64,000 nt of DNA. It comes from Mediterraneibacter butyricigenes (GTDB lineage: Bacteria; Bacillota; Clostridia; Lachnospirales; Lachnospiraceae). The notes under the pieces were generated by a model. It did not search any database. It was not told the DNA's origin and saw only the letters and a program-made list of their open reading frames with translations. A program made the translations under genes and the position numbers. Location of the stretch: NCBI RefSeq assembly GCF_003574295.1, contig NZ_BHGK01000001.1, positions 1,054,001 through 1,118,000 of the forward strand, in the 5' to 3' direction. Below are positions 8,238-16,957 of this stretch, piece after piece (positions within the stretch are counted from its first letter, which is position 1; every line of letters begins with the position of its first letter).

Positions 8238-10895
8238 TTATCCCTCCTCGACCCTATGAGCTGTACCCAAAGTGTACTTGCAGGTGTTACCAAGTTTAAT
8301 GTTGTCATCAGAAATCAAACGATACTCCCACACTTTGTGGTCCGGATCAGCCGTAGACGCAAAATGGCACCATTTGATTCCTTCGCGAGCTTTCGCAACC
8401 ACATCATCTGCCGTCACTTCGTTAGAAGCCTTTACCTCTACCATAAATTTACCGCTCGTTGTTTCTACTAAGAAGTCAGGATTGTACTGTTGACCAGCTT
8501 GCCAGAAAAGTCCCAACTGATTCAACGGCGGTTTAATCCAGCGGATTACATCTGGATCTTCTTCAAGAATGATAGAAAACAAGCGTTCAGTATCACTGTC
8601 AAAAGCATTTTCTGTGTAGTAGGCTTTTTTGTACCCTGTGAACAAATATTTCTTGATGTTCGACTTATCGGTAAACGGCTTGTCAAAACGAACACGACCA
8701 TCCTTTTTAACATTCTTGACAAACTTGCGGAACAGAATCAAGTCCTTCTGAACAATATGGATGTCCTCCGTCTTCCGTTCTGTGTGTTCAAAAATCTGTT
8801 TTCTAATATCCGATACAATCAAAGAGGCATAACGACGAACGATTTTCCGTTTATCCTCTTCATCGCCTTCAATTTGAGCAAGATACTGCTCTACCACATC
8901 AATGATAAAATCCGCATCTTCATAGGACAGTTCGCTAATAGAGTCAAGAAGCATACAAGCCAGTGTATTCAGAGCATCATCAACTTCCAGAATCTGCGCA
9001 TCAACAGCAGTCAGAAGTTGCTGATTTATAGCATCAAATCTTTCGATTTTTGCCATAGCAACCTCAAAATCCGGTATTGTTCTCTTGACTACAAACCGCT
9101 TGAATTTCACTTCAGATGTCGTCTGAACCAAGATTTTCGGAACAGAGATTGCTTTACCAGAGTACTCTTTAATTTTCTGAACAAACTCATCCTTTGAAAG
9201 GGGCTTCTTTCCTTTGCTGATAGTTGAGGTTGTTTCCAGTGTCTCCGATGTTTCGTCATTCTTTTTATCAGGTTCACCAGTCTCCACATCGAAAAGCTGA
9301 TCCAATGTCATCTGTTCATTTCCGTAAGAATCTGATTCTTTCTTCTTTGTAGCTCCAAATGCCTTCAGATAAGCCGCATACAGTTCCTTCTGTGTTTGAG
9401 TGTTGGTGTTGATTTCTGCGAAGGATTTTACACCTGCATCGGTTACAGCAAAATCGAAAATACTCAGCTGACCATCATCAACAGGACTGTTAATATCTAC
9501 GGTATCCGAAGGCTCGACCACTGTTTTATCCAAGTCACGATATTTAAAAATGTCACTGTTTTTAATTTCATCAACCAACTCTCGGTAATGATCATGAGCA
9601 ACAATGTCAAGGGTATCTATATCCTCATTACCCGTAGCACGCCCAAATGGCAGACGAAGTCCTCTTCCGATAGTTTGCATCGCTAAGATGTCACTCTTTG
9701 CTGCATTTAAAGGAATAATGGTAAAAAGGTTGTTAACGTCCCAACCTTCTTTCAACTTATAGACATGCAGGACAATCTCAACAGGATTTTGTGCGTTTTC
9801 AATCGAAAGCAGCAGTCGAATATTTTCCTCTGATTCATCACCCTTCATATTGGAATGAATCTCAATAACTTTCCCTTTATATTTACCGCCCAAGAAGCTA
9901 TCACTATCAATCAATGCCCTAACTTCTTTAGCATGGTTTGTGTCACGGCAAGCAATCAAAACGATGGGTTTTACATACGGTAGTGCATTATCACCGCAGA
10001 ACTGTCGAATGACACCTTTACGATGTTCATGAAGCGTCAAACCATCACGAATTTTCATCTCCTCGATGTCCTCGGAACTATAACCCGCCATGTTGGATCT
10101 TCCCATCACAACAGGCGTTTTCAGATAACCCTCTACTGCGCCTCTGGCAAGATCATAAGCATAGATTACATTATTGGCTGACTTTGGTGTTGCAGTAAAT
10201 TCCAAGCCAAGCACCGGCTTTAAAAAGTTTATTGCCTTCATGGAAGCGGGCGCATAGTAACGATGTGCTTCATCCATACAGATTACCAAGTCATCAAAGC
10301 TGGACAGTACTTCAGCAAAGGACATCCCAAGGGTTTCCTTGAATTTATGGAAATTAAACTGGGAGTCCGTTTTACTATTAAATATCTTCCCGATATTAAA
10401 GATGAACAGCTCAATCTCAGAGCTTTTTTCAAACTGAAGACTCATCTGCTCATATCTAACTGGATATGAATCATAATTCTCGCCGTCATAAACCTTGGGT
10501 CTCCCCATTTCTGCCTCTAATCCCTTGAAAATATACTTAGGGTGATTGGGGTTCGACTCTTTCCTCAGTTTTTCATAGATCGTATTTCCGGGTGCCAAAA
10601 TAAAGAAATGACGATACCCCTTGGTCTTATAGAGGTAATACATGCACGCACCCATCAGACGAGTCTTTCCAATACCCGTTGCCATGGCATAGCAGAACGA
10701 TGGGAAATCAAATTTATCATCACCCCTTATTTTTCGATGCTTCTCACAATATTCCGTTGCTACAGCTTCAATCGCTGTCTTGCTGTCCTTCTTATAATCG
10801 CAGTGAGTACTGATTGCATCAAGATAGGAAAGCGCTTCCTGCTGGGGTTTACGCAGACTCATGGCGTATCCTATTTTTGTTACAATATCAGCCAT
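8238..10895 (-). CDS. type III restriction Res-like helicase-nuclease
   Basis: 885 residues. The N-terminal half is an SF2 helicase: AMATGIGKTRLMG (Walker A), CMDEAHRYYAP (DEAH), FTATPKSAN, and IGRGLRLPFG (motif VI) after LKEGWDVNNLF, which is characteristic of type III Res subunits. The C-terminus carries a PD-(D/E)xK nuclease: YNPDFLVETTSGKFMVEVKAS. Res subunits cleave DNA only together with Mod, and a Mod-like gene lies immediately upstream (stop and start are adjacent, TAAATG). It is not a standard DISARM gene. Its place between the methylase and drmA suggests either that a complete type III system shares this operon or that the protein supplies the missing nuclease. Both readings are inference. 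Confidence 0.9.
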   Translation of the reverse strand: MADIVTKIGYAMSLRKPQQEALSYLDAISTHCDYKKDSKTAIEAVATEYCEKHRKIRGDDKFDFPSFCYAMATGIGKTRLMGACMYYLYKTKGYRHFFILAPGNTIYEKLRKESNPNHPKYIFKGLEAEMGRPKVYDGENYDSYPVRYEQMSLQFEKSSEIELFIFNIGKIFNSKTDSQFNFHKFKETLGMSFAEVLSSFDDLVICMDEAHRYYAPASMKAINFLKPVLGLEFTATPKSANNVIYAYDLARGAVEGYLKTPVVMGRSNMAGYSSEDIEEMKIRDGLTLHEHRKGVIRQFCGDNALPYVKPIVLIACRDTNHAKEVRALIDSDSFLGGKYKGKVIEIHSNMKGDESEENIRLLLSIENAQNPVEIVLHVYKLKEGWDVNNLFTIIPLNAAKSDILAMQTIGRGLRLPFGRATGNEDIDTLDIVAHDHYRELVDEIKNSDIFKYRDLDKTVVEPSDTVDINSPVDDGQLSIFDFAVTDAGVKSFAEINTNTQTQKELYAAYLKAFGATKKKESDSYGNEQMTLDQLFDVETGEPDKKNDETSETLETTSTISKGKKPLSKDEFVQKIKEYSGKAISVPKILVQTTSEVKFKRFVVKRTIPDFEVAMAKIERFDAINQQLLTAVDAQILEVDDALNTLACMLLDSISELSYEDADFIIDVVEQYLAQIEGDEEDKRKIVRRYASLIVSDIRKQIFEHTERKTEDIHIVQKDLILFRKFVKNVKKDGRVRFDKPFTDKSNIKKYLFTGYKKAYYTENAFDSDTERLFSIILEEDPDVIRWIKPPLNQLGLFWQAGQQYNPDFLVETTSGKFMVEVKASNEVTADDVVAKAREGIKWCHFASTADPDHKVWEYRLISDDNIKLGNTCKYTLGTAHRVEEG

Positions 10896-12509
10896 TTATC
10901 GCACCTCACTTTCAAATGTACACTTGTCCAGTAAATCTTTCGGAATACGCCTTACTTCAATATTATCCGGCAACCTCAAATCAGACTGCACCTTTGTACT
11001 ATATATCAACAGCGATTGATTCTCTCCGAGGGTCGTTGCAATAGAGCGAATATACTCACCGTTCACAAATTCTTTCGTAATATGGATGAACCGGTTTTCA
11101 GACGAATGTCCGTGATACACACCATCTGGTTTGTATTTGAATCCCTCAATCTTGCAAATAGCTTCACAAAGCATATCAAAGGTGTACTCTGGGTTAATCT
11201 GATAAATCGGCAAGCGCTTATTTTTTACTAACAAGCTTGGGGCAAGTTCATAAAAATGGTAACCACCACCACCTTGCCAATTCACATTTTTTGAAATCCC
11301 AGTCTTATCACCGTTGATTACATTGTCCATTCTTGTTTTGCATAGCGTATAAGCGTGTTCACCAAGTTCCACTCCAATCCACTTGCGGTTCATTTTATGT
11401 GCAGTAGCAATTGTCGAACCACTTCCTAAGAACGAATCTAATATCCAATCTCCTTCGTTAGAAAAATACCTTATAATCATTTCAATAAGTGCCTCTGGTT
11501 TCTTGCCTCCGCGAAATTCGACTCCTCCCTCATGTCTACAGTTACCAAAATTGCCGGCCATGTCATAGAATCCGTTTATCGGCTTCTTTCTTTTGACTTC
11601 TTCGCTTTCGAGTTTCTCCATAGGAACGCCTTGATAATACTTACCCTTAGTTGCTCCTGCTTTTTTAGGACCTGTAAAATAGCGATAATCATATCGGTCA
11701 TCGCCTATCCCATAGATTTTATACATGACACCATAACCATCCGTATTATAGCGTCCGGTAAGGTAATCTCTAAAGAAGCGTCCGGAAGAATTACCATCTA
11801 AGATTGTCCCAGTTGCCCATATTTCCTTTAATCCATACTCATCACCCACGGTCTTTTTCACAATTTTGTACTCGTCTGAAGTGAATATAATGGCCTTTTT
11901 CCCGCCGATCTCTTCTTCATGTCCTTTCCCAATTTCTTTGACTTCATAAATAAACTTTTCAAATCCGACATCGTCATAATCAAAATTGGGAACAGCCCCG
12001 TAGTACTTTCTATAGACAAGAATCTGTTCAATTTCCTTATGAAAATCCATATCGGATTTCAATGTTTTATCAGGATAGCGCACACGAACATAAAGCGTAG
12101 TCAAATAATTATTGCGTCCAAAAATCTCATCAAGCAAAACCTTGATGTAATGGCTCTCCGAATCATCAATCTGGCAACACAAAAAACCGTCATCTGACAA
12201 CAATTCCCTTAAAAGAATCAACCTTTGTCTCATCAGTGAAAGCCAGATACTATGCTCCAAATTATCATCATAATGTTCAAACGCACTTCCTGTATTATAG
12301 GGAGGATCTATATAAATGCACTTTATCCTCCCTGCAAAATCCTGCTGAAGTGCTTGCAGTGCAATTAGATTATCTCCATGGATCAGCATATTTTCGCTTC
12401 GAGGGTCTCCATATGATTTCTCTCGATCCTCCATCAAAATACGAGGCTCGATTACTTTATCATCATATTTTCCGACCCAGGTAAGTTCCAGTTTTCCCTT
12501 ATGTTCCAT
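10896..12509 (-). CDS. type III Mod-like N6-adenine DNA methyltransferase
   Basis: 537 residues. DPPYNTGSAFEHYDD (motif IV) comes before DSFLGSGSTIATAHKMNRK (motif I), the order of beta-class adenine methyltransferases such as type III Mod. The C-terminus is a shorter, probably target-reading region. The start at 12509 is preceded by AGGAG. It lies 19 bases after the SNF2 helicase gene and abuts the Res-like gene. In class 1 DISARM a methylase (DrmMI) sits at this place, but DrmMI is described as a different and larger family, so this looks like a substitution by a type III Mod. It would mark host DNA at adenines, while the cytosine methylase of the operon marks other sites. Confidence 0.92.
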   Translation of the reverse strand: MEHKGKLELTWVGKYDDKVIEPRILMEDREKSYGDPRSENMLIHGDNLIALQALQQDFAGRIKCIYIDPPYNTGSAFEHYDDNLEHSIWLSLMRQRLILLRELLSDDGFLCCQIDDSESHYIKVLLDEIFGRNNYLTTLYVRVRYPDKTLKSDMDFHKEIEQILVYRKYYGAVPNFDYDDVGFEKFIYEVKEIGKGHEEEIGGKKAIIFTSDEYKIVKKTVGDEYGLKEIWATGTILDGNSSGRFFRDYLTGRYNTDGYGVMYKIYGIGDDRYDYRYFTGPKKAGATKGKYYQGVPMEKLESEEVKRKKPINGFYDMAGNFGNCRHEGGVEFRGGKKPEALIEMIIRYFSNEGDWILDSFLGSGSTIATAHKMNRKWIGVELGEHAYTLCKTRMDNVINGDKTGISKNVNWQGGGGYHFYELAPSLLVKNKRLPIYQINPEYTFDMLCEAICKIEGFKYKPDGVYHGHSSENRFIHITKEFVNGEYIRSIATTLGENQSLLIYSTKVQSDLRLPDNIEVRRIPKDLLDKCTFESEVR

Positions 12510-12528
12510 TCCTGTGTCTCCTTATCTG

Positions 12529-15150
12529 TTAGAACTTTAGCACGACATTGACAAGCAAAATCGGCTGTATGTCAAATTGCTGGTTAAACTCAGCAATTTC
12601 TCTTTCGGCCTCCTCTTGGATGGAAGAGACTTTCTGATGGAATGATGTTTGAACCTTCTGAAGTTGTTTTTTCTTTTCATCAACTTTTTTGCGAATATCA
12701 ACCTTCTCCAAAAAATCCTTTCCGGCAGTTGCCTCAGCAGACAGCTCATCAATTTCTGCATTCATCTCCGCGATCTGGATGTTCAACTGTTCTCTTTGAA
12801 TATCAGCCCAGTTTTCCACCTTGCGTTTGTTATAGTCCATCACCGGCTTAGATGATGCCTGATACTTAGATAACATTTCTTGAACCAGTGTGTCATAAAT
12901 ATTCCTGTATGAAGCCAACTCTTCATCAGTAGGTTTGAAATATCTGACATCATCATCATTCACATTTTCAAGTGCCTGAACAATATCGTTTTCCGTAAAA
13001 TCAATATACCGACCTTGTTCATCACAGAGAAGAAGAACAGGGAAAAGCATCTCATTGTTAGAATTACAAAATGCACCAACAAACAATGTCCCGTGTGAAC
13101 CGAAGGTTCTTTCACCCCAGTTATCGATTTTCCAGTAGTTCAGATTACCTTCGACATCCGGTTCTGCTACTTGAGTCCAAAAATCGACTTGTTGCAGATA
13201 CTGATCAATATCGTTTTTTGTCTTTTCCAAAGCGGCACCCTTCGCTGCATCGCTTTCTGTCATTAAAATAGAACGGAGTTGAACAGCTTTTTTGTTGCGT
13301 TTTGCGTCAATCTGTCTATCCAATCTGTCAAATGCTTTTTTGAATTCTGCCCTTGTTCCACAATTCTGATAAATTTCAAGAATTGTTTTTTCAAAACTTG
13401 TTCCCGATTCCAATGCACCAAGAGCAATATCGGAAGCTCCAAATACGCCATCAAATAGTTCAAACTTCTTGGATAGAATTTCGTAAACCCGGCGATCTGC
13501 TTCGTTGCCTGTGTTTAAAAGGTTGATAGCAACAACATCATATTTCTGCCCGTAACGATGGCAACGGCCAATCCTCTGCTCAATTTTCTGCGGGTTCCAG
13601 GGGAGATCGTAGTTAATAACAGTATTACAAAACTGTAAGTTCAAACCTTCCGAACCGGCATCTGTTACGATGAGAATTTTGGAGTGTTCCTTGAAGTAAT
13701 CGACAATGGCATGCTTATATTCAACACTACGGCCATAGTTTGTCTTGCCAAAATTCTTAACCTGCCATGCACGGTATATTTCTTTTGTCATAGCATCATT
13801 AAAGTCGCCATTAAACAACAGAATATCATCTTCCTCGAATCCGTCTTTACGCAATTCAGAGGCAATGTATTTTTGAGTTCGCTTTGATTCCGTAAATACA
13901 ACAACCTTTTGCGGAATATTCTGCTTTTCTTGATATTCAAAAGCCGTATGAATTGCAGTTTTTAAAGCTTTAACCTTTGCGTTGCTTTGAATACGGCTTG
14001 CTGTCTCGATGATTGCATCAACCTCGTCTATTTCCGCCTGGATCTGTTGTTTCTGGAAGAGAGTATCCTCGTCATCTATTTCCTCAAAACCGGATTCATC
14101 AATTTCGTCCTCAACAAAATTCCAGAATAGATCGAACCCATCTTGGGCGTTGGCTGACTTTGTACCCTCATATAACTTTTGAAGTCTATTCTTCAATACC
14201 TCAAAAGTTTCAATCAGAGCATAGCTCGATGATGCAAGTAACTTGCGGATAACCAATACAATAAGACCCTTATTCGCATTAGGGATTGAGTACAGTACAT
14301 CTTTTTTTAGAAAGTTATTTACCCTCATATACAGTTCAACTTCGTCGGGCGAAAGAACGAAGTCAATCGTTCTACATTCCCTCTTTTTGAAATCCATATA
14401 TTTTCCAACATCCCGTCGAAGTGTTCGATATAGAACCGGTATCAGTTCTCTTTTTAATTCTGTATAATCTTGTCCCTCAATAAATCTTTTGTTAAAGACC
14501 TTCTCGCTTCCAAAAATCCGAGGATCAATAAAGGAAATCAGCCCATGAAGATCCGAAAGAGAATTTTGCAACGGCGTAGCTGTAAGCAATATTTTGGGAA
14601 TGCCTTTAGAAAGCTCATACAGTCGTTTTGCTCGTTTCGTTCCGTGAAATACATTGCGTAGGTTATGAGCCTCATCCATGATAATAAAATCCCACTTAAC
14701 CTTAGGAAATCTCTGCATCAGTTTTGAAGAATAGTCATAGGAAGTAATAACAATTCTAACCTCATCTCTATTTTCCAAACAAGCCTTCCAAAAACTCAAA
14801 TTACTCTCCACGGTAAGACGATCTAAGATTGATGCCTGGAGATTGAATTTCTCTTCGAGTTCAACTTCCCACTGTTTACGAAGGGTTGCTGGAAGTGCAA
14901 TCAAAACATGTTTTGCTCCTGAATCCAAAACATACTTAAGTGTAAGACCCGCTTCTATGGTTTTTCCGAGGCCAACTTCATCAGCAAGGACAATACCTCC
15001 TGTTTTTAAAGCTTGAATTGCAGCGCAAAATGCATTGATCTGGTGAGGGTTGATCTCAATGTTCGCGTTCAACAAACATCGAAACGGAGACTCCTCCAAT
15101 TCTGCTTTTTTGAATCTTCCGTATTGTTCTAAAAGCAAATTTCCTCCCAT
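12529..15150 (-). CDS. drmD: SNF2/RapA-like helicase, DrmD-like
   Basis: About 873 residues. Motifs in order: LADEVGLGKTIEAGLTL (Walker A, residues 50-70), IIMDEAHNLRN (DEAH), LTATPLQNSLSDLHGL, and the C-lobe NYDLPWNPQKIEQRIGRCHR. The C-terminal 200 residues are helical and coiled-coil rich (KKVDEKKKQLQKVQTS). The family is the SNF2 translocase group that includes DrmD of class 1 DISARM and helicases found beside type III-like methylases. ATG 15150 has AGGGG eight bases upstream; an in-frame GTG at 15159 overlaps the previous stop and is the alternative. It probably uses ATP to move on or remodel foreign DNA. The exact DrmD subfamily is a motif-level call. Confidence 0.87.
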   Translation of the reverse strand: MGGNLLLEQYGRFKKAELEESPFRCLLNANIEINPHQINAFCAAIQALKTGGIVLADEVGLGKTIEAGLTLKYVLDSGAKHVLIALPATLRKQWEVELEEKFNLQASILDRLTVESNLSFWKACLENRDEVRIVITSYDYSSKLMQRFPKVKWDFIIMDEAHNLRNVFHGTKRAKRLYELSKGIPKILLTATPLQNSLSDLHGLISFIDPRIFGSEKVFNKRFIEGQDYTELKRELIPVLYRTLRRDVGKYMDFKKRECRTIDFVLSPDEVELYMRVNNFLKKDVLYSIPNANKGLIVLVIRKLLASSSYALIETFEVLKNRLQKLYEGTKSANAQDGFDLFWNFVEDEIDESGFEEIDDEDTLFQKQQIQAEIDEVDAIIETASRIQSNAKVKALKTAIHTAFEYQEKQNIPQKVVVFTESKRTQKYIASELRKDGFEEDDILLFNGDFNDAMTKEIYRAWQVKNFGKTNYGRSVEYKHAIVDYFKEHSKILIVTDAGSEGLNLQFCNTVINYDLPWNPQKIEQRIGRCHRYGQKYDVVAINLLNTGNEADRRVYEILSKKFELFDGVFGASDIALGALESGTSFEKTILEIYQNCGTRAEFKKAFDRLDRQIDAKRNKKAVQLRSILMTESDAAKGAALEKTKNDIDQYLQQVDFWTQVAEPDVEGNLNYWKIDNWGERTFGSHGTLFVGAFCNSNNEMLFPVLLLCDEQGRYIDFTENDIVQALENVNDDDVRYFKPTDEELASYRNIYDTLVQEMLSKYQASSKPVMDYNKRKVENWADIQREQLNIQIAEMNAEIDELSAEATAGKDFLEKVDIRKKVDEKKKQLQKVQTSFHQKVSSIQEEAEREIAEFNQQFDIQPILLVNVVLKF

Positions 15151-15155
15151 CGCAA

Positions 15156-16436
15156 TCACCCCTGTCTGTGTTCTAATTGTTCAGCTATACCCAACGCTAT
15201 TCCTTTTGCCATAAGAGGAGGCACAGCATTACCAACTTGAACAAATTGTGCTGTTCTTGGTCCTTCAAAATAATAGCTATCAGGGAACGACTGAATACGA
15301 GCTGCTTCACGCACAGTAATGGAACGGTGCTGTTCTATATCGGGATGAATAAAATAGTGTCCATCCTTTGAAAGGTGTGCAAGTACCGTATGACAGCAAG
15401 ACTCATCTCCCTCAACTACCTTAAAGCGATCCACAAAAGAATGTCTATTTTTGTGCGTTTTCAATTCCTCAGGTAAGTCGTTATAATTAAGGCGCTTGTG
15501 TCCATTATTCCATAGCTCTATTGCTCGTTTGTATATTTCAATATCCCGTTCTTTATTAGGACGACTCTTATGAAGCGTGAGGACATCATCCACTGTTCTA
15601 ACTTCTGTCTCAGATACACACTTGCTCCATGTTTTAGTTCTGTATTCGGATGACCCAAGACCTGGCTTTAATTTAGGAAGGTCGGACAGCAAATCATTCA
15701 CAGTAAATGGGCTTTCCTTTTTCAAAAACTCCGGATATGCCATCCCGCTGTTTTTTAACCAGCCAACAATTATCATTCTTCGGCGATTCTGCAAAACTCC
15801 AAAGCTCTTAGAATTTTGCTCATGCCACTCTATCTCATAACCAACTCTCCGAAGATATTTTTTCAAATTTTTAAAGGTTGTCCCCTCATTTGCAGATGAA
15901 ATACCCATCACATTTTCAAAAACAAACATTCGAGGCTGATAGCGTTTCAAAACTCTCGCATATAATTTATAAAGCTCATTTCTTGGATCTTCAGACATTG
16001 GATGATCCATGTGACTACTCTGGGCACGTCCAACAAGTGAGTATGCTTGACAAGGTGGTCCTCCTATTACTACATCTACGCTTTGCATATTGCGAAGTTT
16101 CATAATCCCATCTATTGTCTTAAAAATTCCAGGAAGCGTATCATTCGACATTGTTTCACAGATTACTGTTTTTGTTATTCGATTAGGTATCTTTTCCAAA
16201 AAAGCGTCGCGTGTTATTTCCCCACGTAAATACTGATAATAAATATCTAACTGTTTAACTTGCTTCAAATAATAATAAGCACTTCTTGTAACTAATGTTT
16301 GCGCTGCGAACGAATTCATTTCTACATGAGCAATAGGATTAAACCCTGCTTGAATAAAGCCTTCAGAAAGCCCACCGGCTCCCGCAAACAAATCTATAAA
16401 ATTATACTTGCCCTCGGCGGGGATTCTATTCGGCAT
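15156..16436 (-). CDS. drmMII: C5-cytosine DNA methyltransferase, DrmMII-like
   Basis: 426 residues with the full C5-methyltransferase set: DLFAGAGGLSEGF (motif I), VVIGGPPCQAYSLVGRAQ (motif IV, catalytic Cys), FVFENVMGI (VI), QNRRRMIIVGW (VIII), then REAARIQSFPD and QVGNAVPPLMAKGIA (X). The region between VIII and X is the target-recognition domain. The start at 16436 has GGAG close upstream and lies 20 bases after the XRE gene. In class 2 DISARM this enzyme marks host DNA so that the system attacks only unmarked phage DNA. Finding it in the same operon as a DrmD-like helicase is unusual. Confidence 0.93.
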   Translation of the reverse strand: MPNRIPAEGKYNFIDLFAGAGGLSEGFIQAGFNPIAHVEMNSFAAQTLVTRSAYYYLKQVKQLDIYYQYLRGEITRDAFLEKIPNRITKTVICETMSNDTLPGIFKTIDGIMKLRNMQSVDVVIGGPPCQAYSLVGRAQSSHMDHPMSEDPRNELYKLYARVLKRYQPRMFVFENVMGISSANEGTTFKNLKKYLRRVGYEIEWHEQNSKSFGVLQNRRRMIIVGWLKNSGMAYPEFLKKESPFTVNDLLSDLPKLKPGLGSSEYRTKTWSKCVSETEVRTVDDVLTLHKSRPNKERDIEIYKRAIELWNNGHKRLNYNDLPEELKTHKNRHSFVDRFKVVEGDESCCHTVLAHLSKDGHYFIHPDIEQHRSITVREAARIQSFPDSYYFEGPRTAQFVQVGNAVPPLMAKGIALGIAEQLEHRQG

Positions 16437-16456
16437 AATGATTCTCCTACTCCATT

Positions 16457-16684
16457 TTATTTTTCTTGTTCAAAGGTAAGCCAACTACTTTCAATCGGTT
16501 CATAGTCGACATTATGCATTTCACAAAATTCCTTTATTTGTCGCATTGTAGAGATGTTAGGTTTGCTTCTTCCGGTTTCCCATCGACTCACGGTTGTTAA
16601 ATTGACACTAAGTTCTTTCGCAAATGCCTCTTGTGAAAAAAACAGGCGTTGCCTTGTTCGCTTTATAGTCTCTGCAAATGTCAT
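16457..16684 (-). CDS. XRE-family regulator of the defence operon
   Basis: 75 residues, essentially one Cro/C1 helix-turn-helix: FFSQEAFAKELSVNLTTVSRWETGRSKPNISTM, quoted here as two parts, the helix FSQEAFAKELSV and the recognition turn TTVSRWETGRSKP. The short tail ends TFEQEK. The ATG has AAGGAG nine bases upstream. It is the first gene of the operon, so it probably senses or represses its own promoter and sets the level of the methylases before the effectors. Small XRE proteins in this position are common in restriction-modification operons (C proteins); whether this one acts as such is inference. Confidence 0.85.
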   Translation of the reverse strand: MTFAETIKRTRQRLFFSQEAFAKELSVNLTTVSRWETGRSKPNISTMRQIKEFCEMHNVDYEPIESSWLTFEQEK

Positions 16685-16726
16685 ATTGGTCGTCTCCTTG
16701 TATCTAAATGCACATATCTACCGCAT

Positions 16727-16756
16727 TATTTTAGCATCAATTAGGCGTTTGGTCAA
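16727..16756 (-). promoter_or_regulatory. sigma-A promoter of the defence operon
   Basis: TTGACC (16756-16751) and TAAAAT (16732-16727) are separated by 18 bases, about 45 bases upstream of the XRE start. GTTTGACTCA just upstream could be part of an XRE operator. Confidence 0.6.
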
Positions 16757-16774
16757 TGAGTCAAACTCTTCTGC

Positions 16775-16900
16775 AAGCAGGGCTTTCGTGACACGAAAGC
16801 GATTTTCTGCTTGTTGGGGAAATTCCCCAATCCCCATAAAACGCTGCCTGCGGCATCGGGCTGCGCATCCGTTTCGAATGCTTTAACGGCAGTTCCTGCC
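16775..16900. other. structured region downstream of relaxase 1, candidate oriT
   Basis: No gene is seen between the XRE promoter and the relaxase. The stretch holds a hairpin GCTTTCG/CGAAAGC, the string CTGCTTGTTGG, the near-perfect palindrome TTGGGGAAATTCCCCAA and then GGCTGCGCATCC. The same order (hairpin, CTTGTTG, G-rich palindrome, CCCC, GGCTGCGC) recurs downstream of relaxase 2 at 41463-41590. The recurrence beside both relaxases suggests a transfer origin or another conserved mobilization site. Confidence 0.35.
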
Positions 16901-16903
16901 AAA

Positions 16904-16953
16904 GAAAAAAGCCCGGTGCAGCATGAGCATTACACCCACACTGCACCGGACTT
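16904..16953 (-). terminator. terminator after relaxase 1
   Basis: The arms CCGGTGCAG and CTGCACCGG are followed on the minus strand by GCTTTTTTCTTT. It closes the mobilization operon before the defence promoter. Confidence 0.8.
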
Positions 16954-16957
16954 TCCA

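Noticed and set aside
2071-16756. An ordinary class 1 or class 2 DISARM locus
   Set aside because: It has signatures of both classes, a type III Mod in place of DrmMI, and an added Res subunit, so neither standard label fits.
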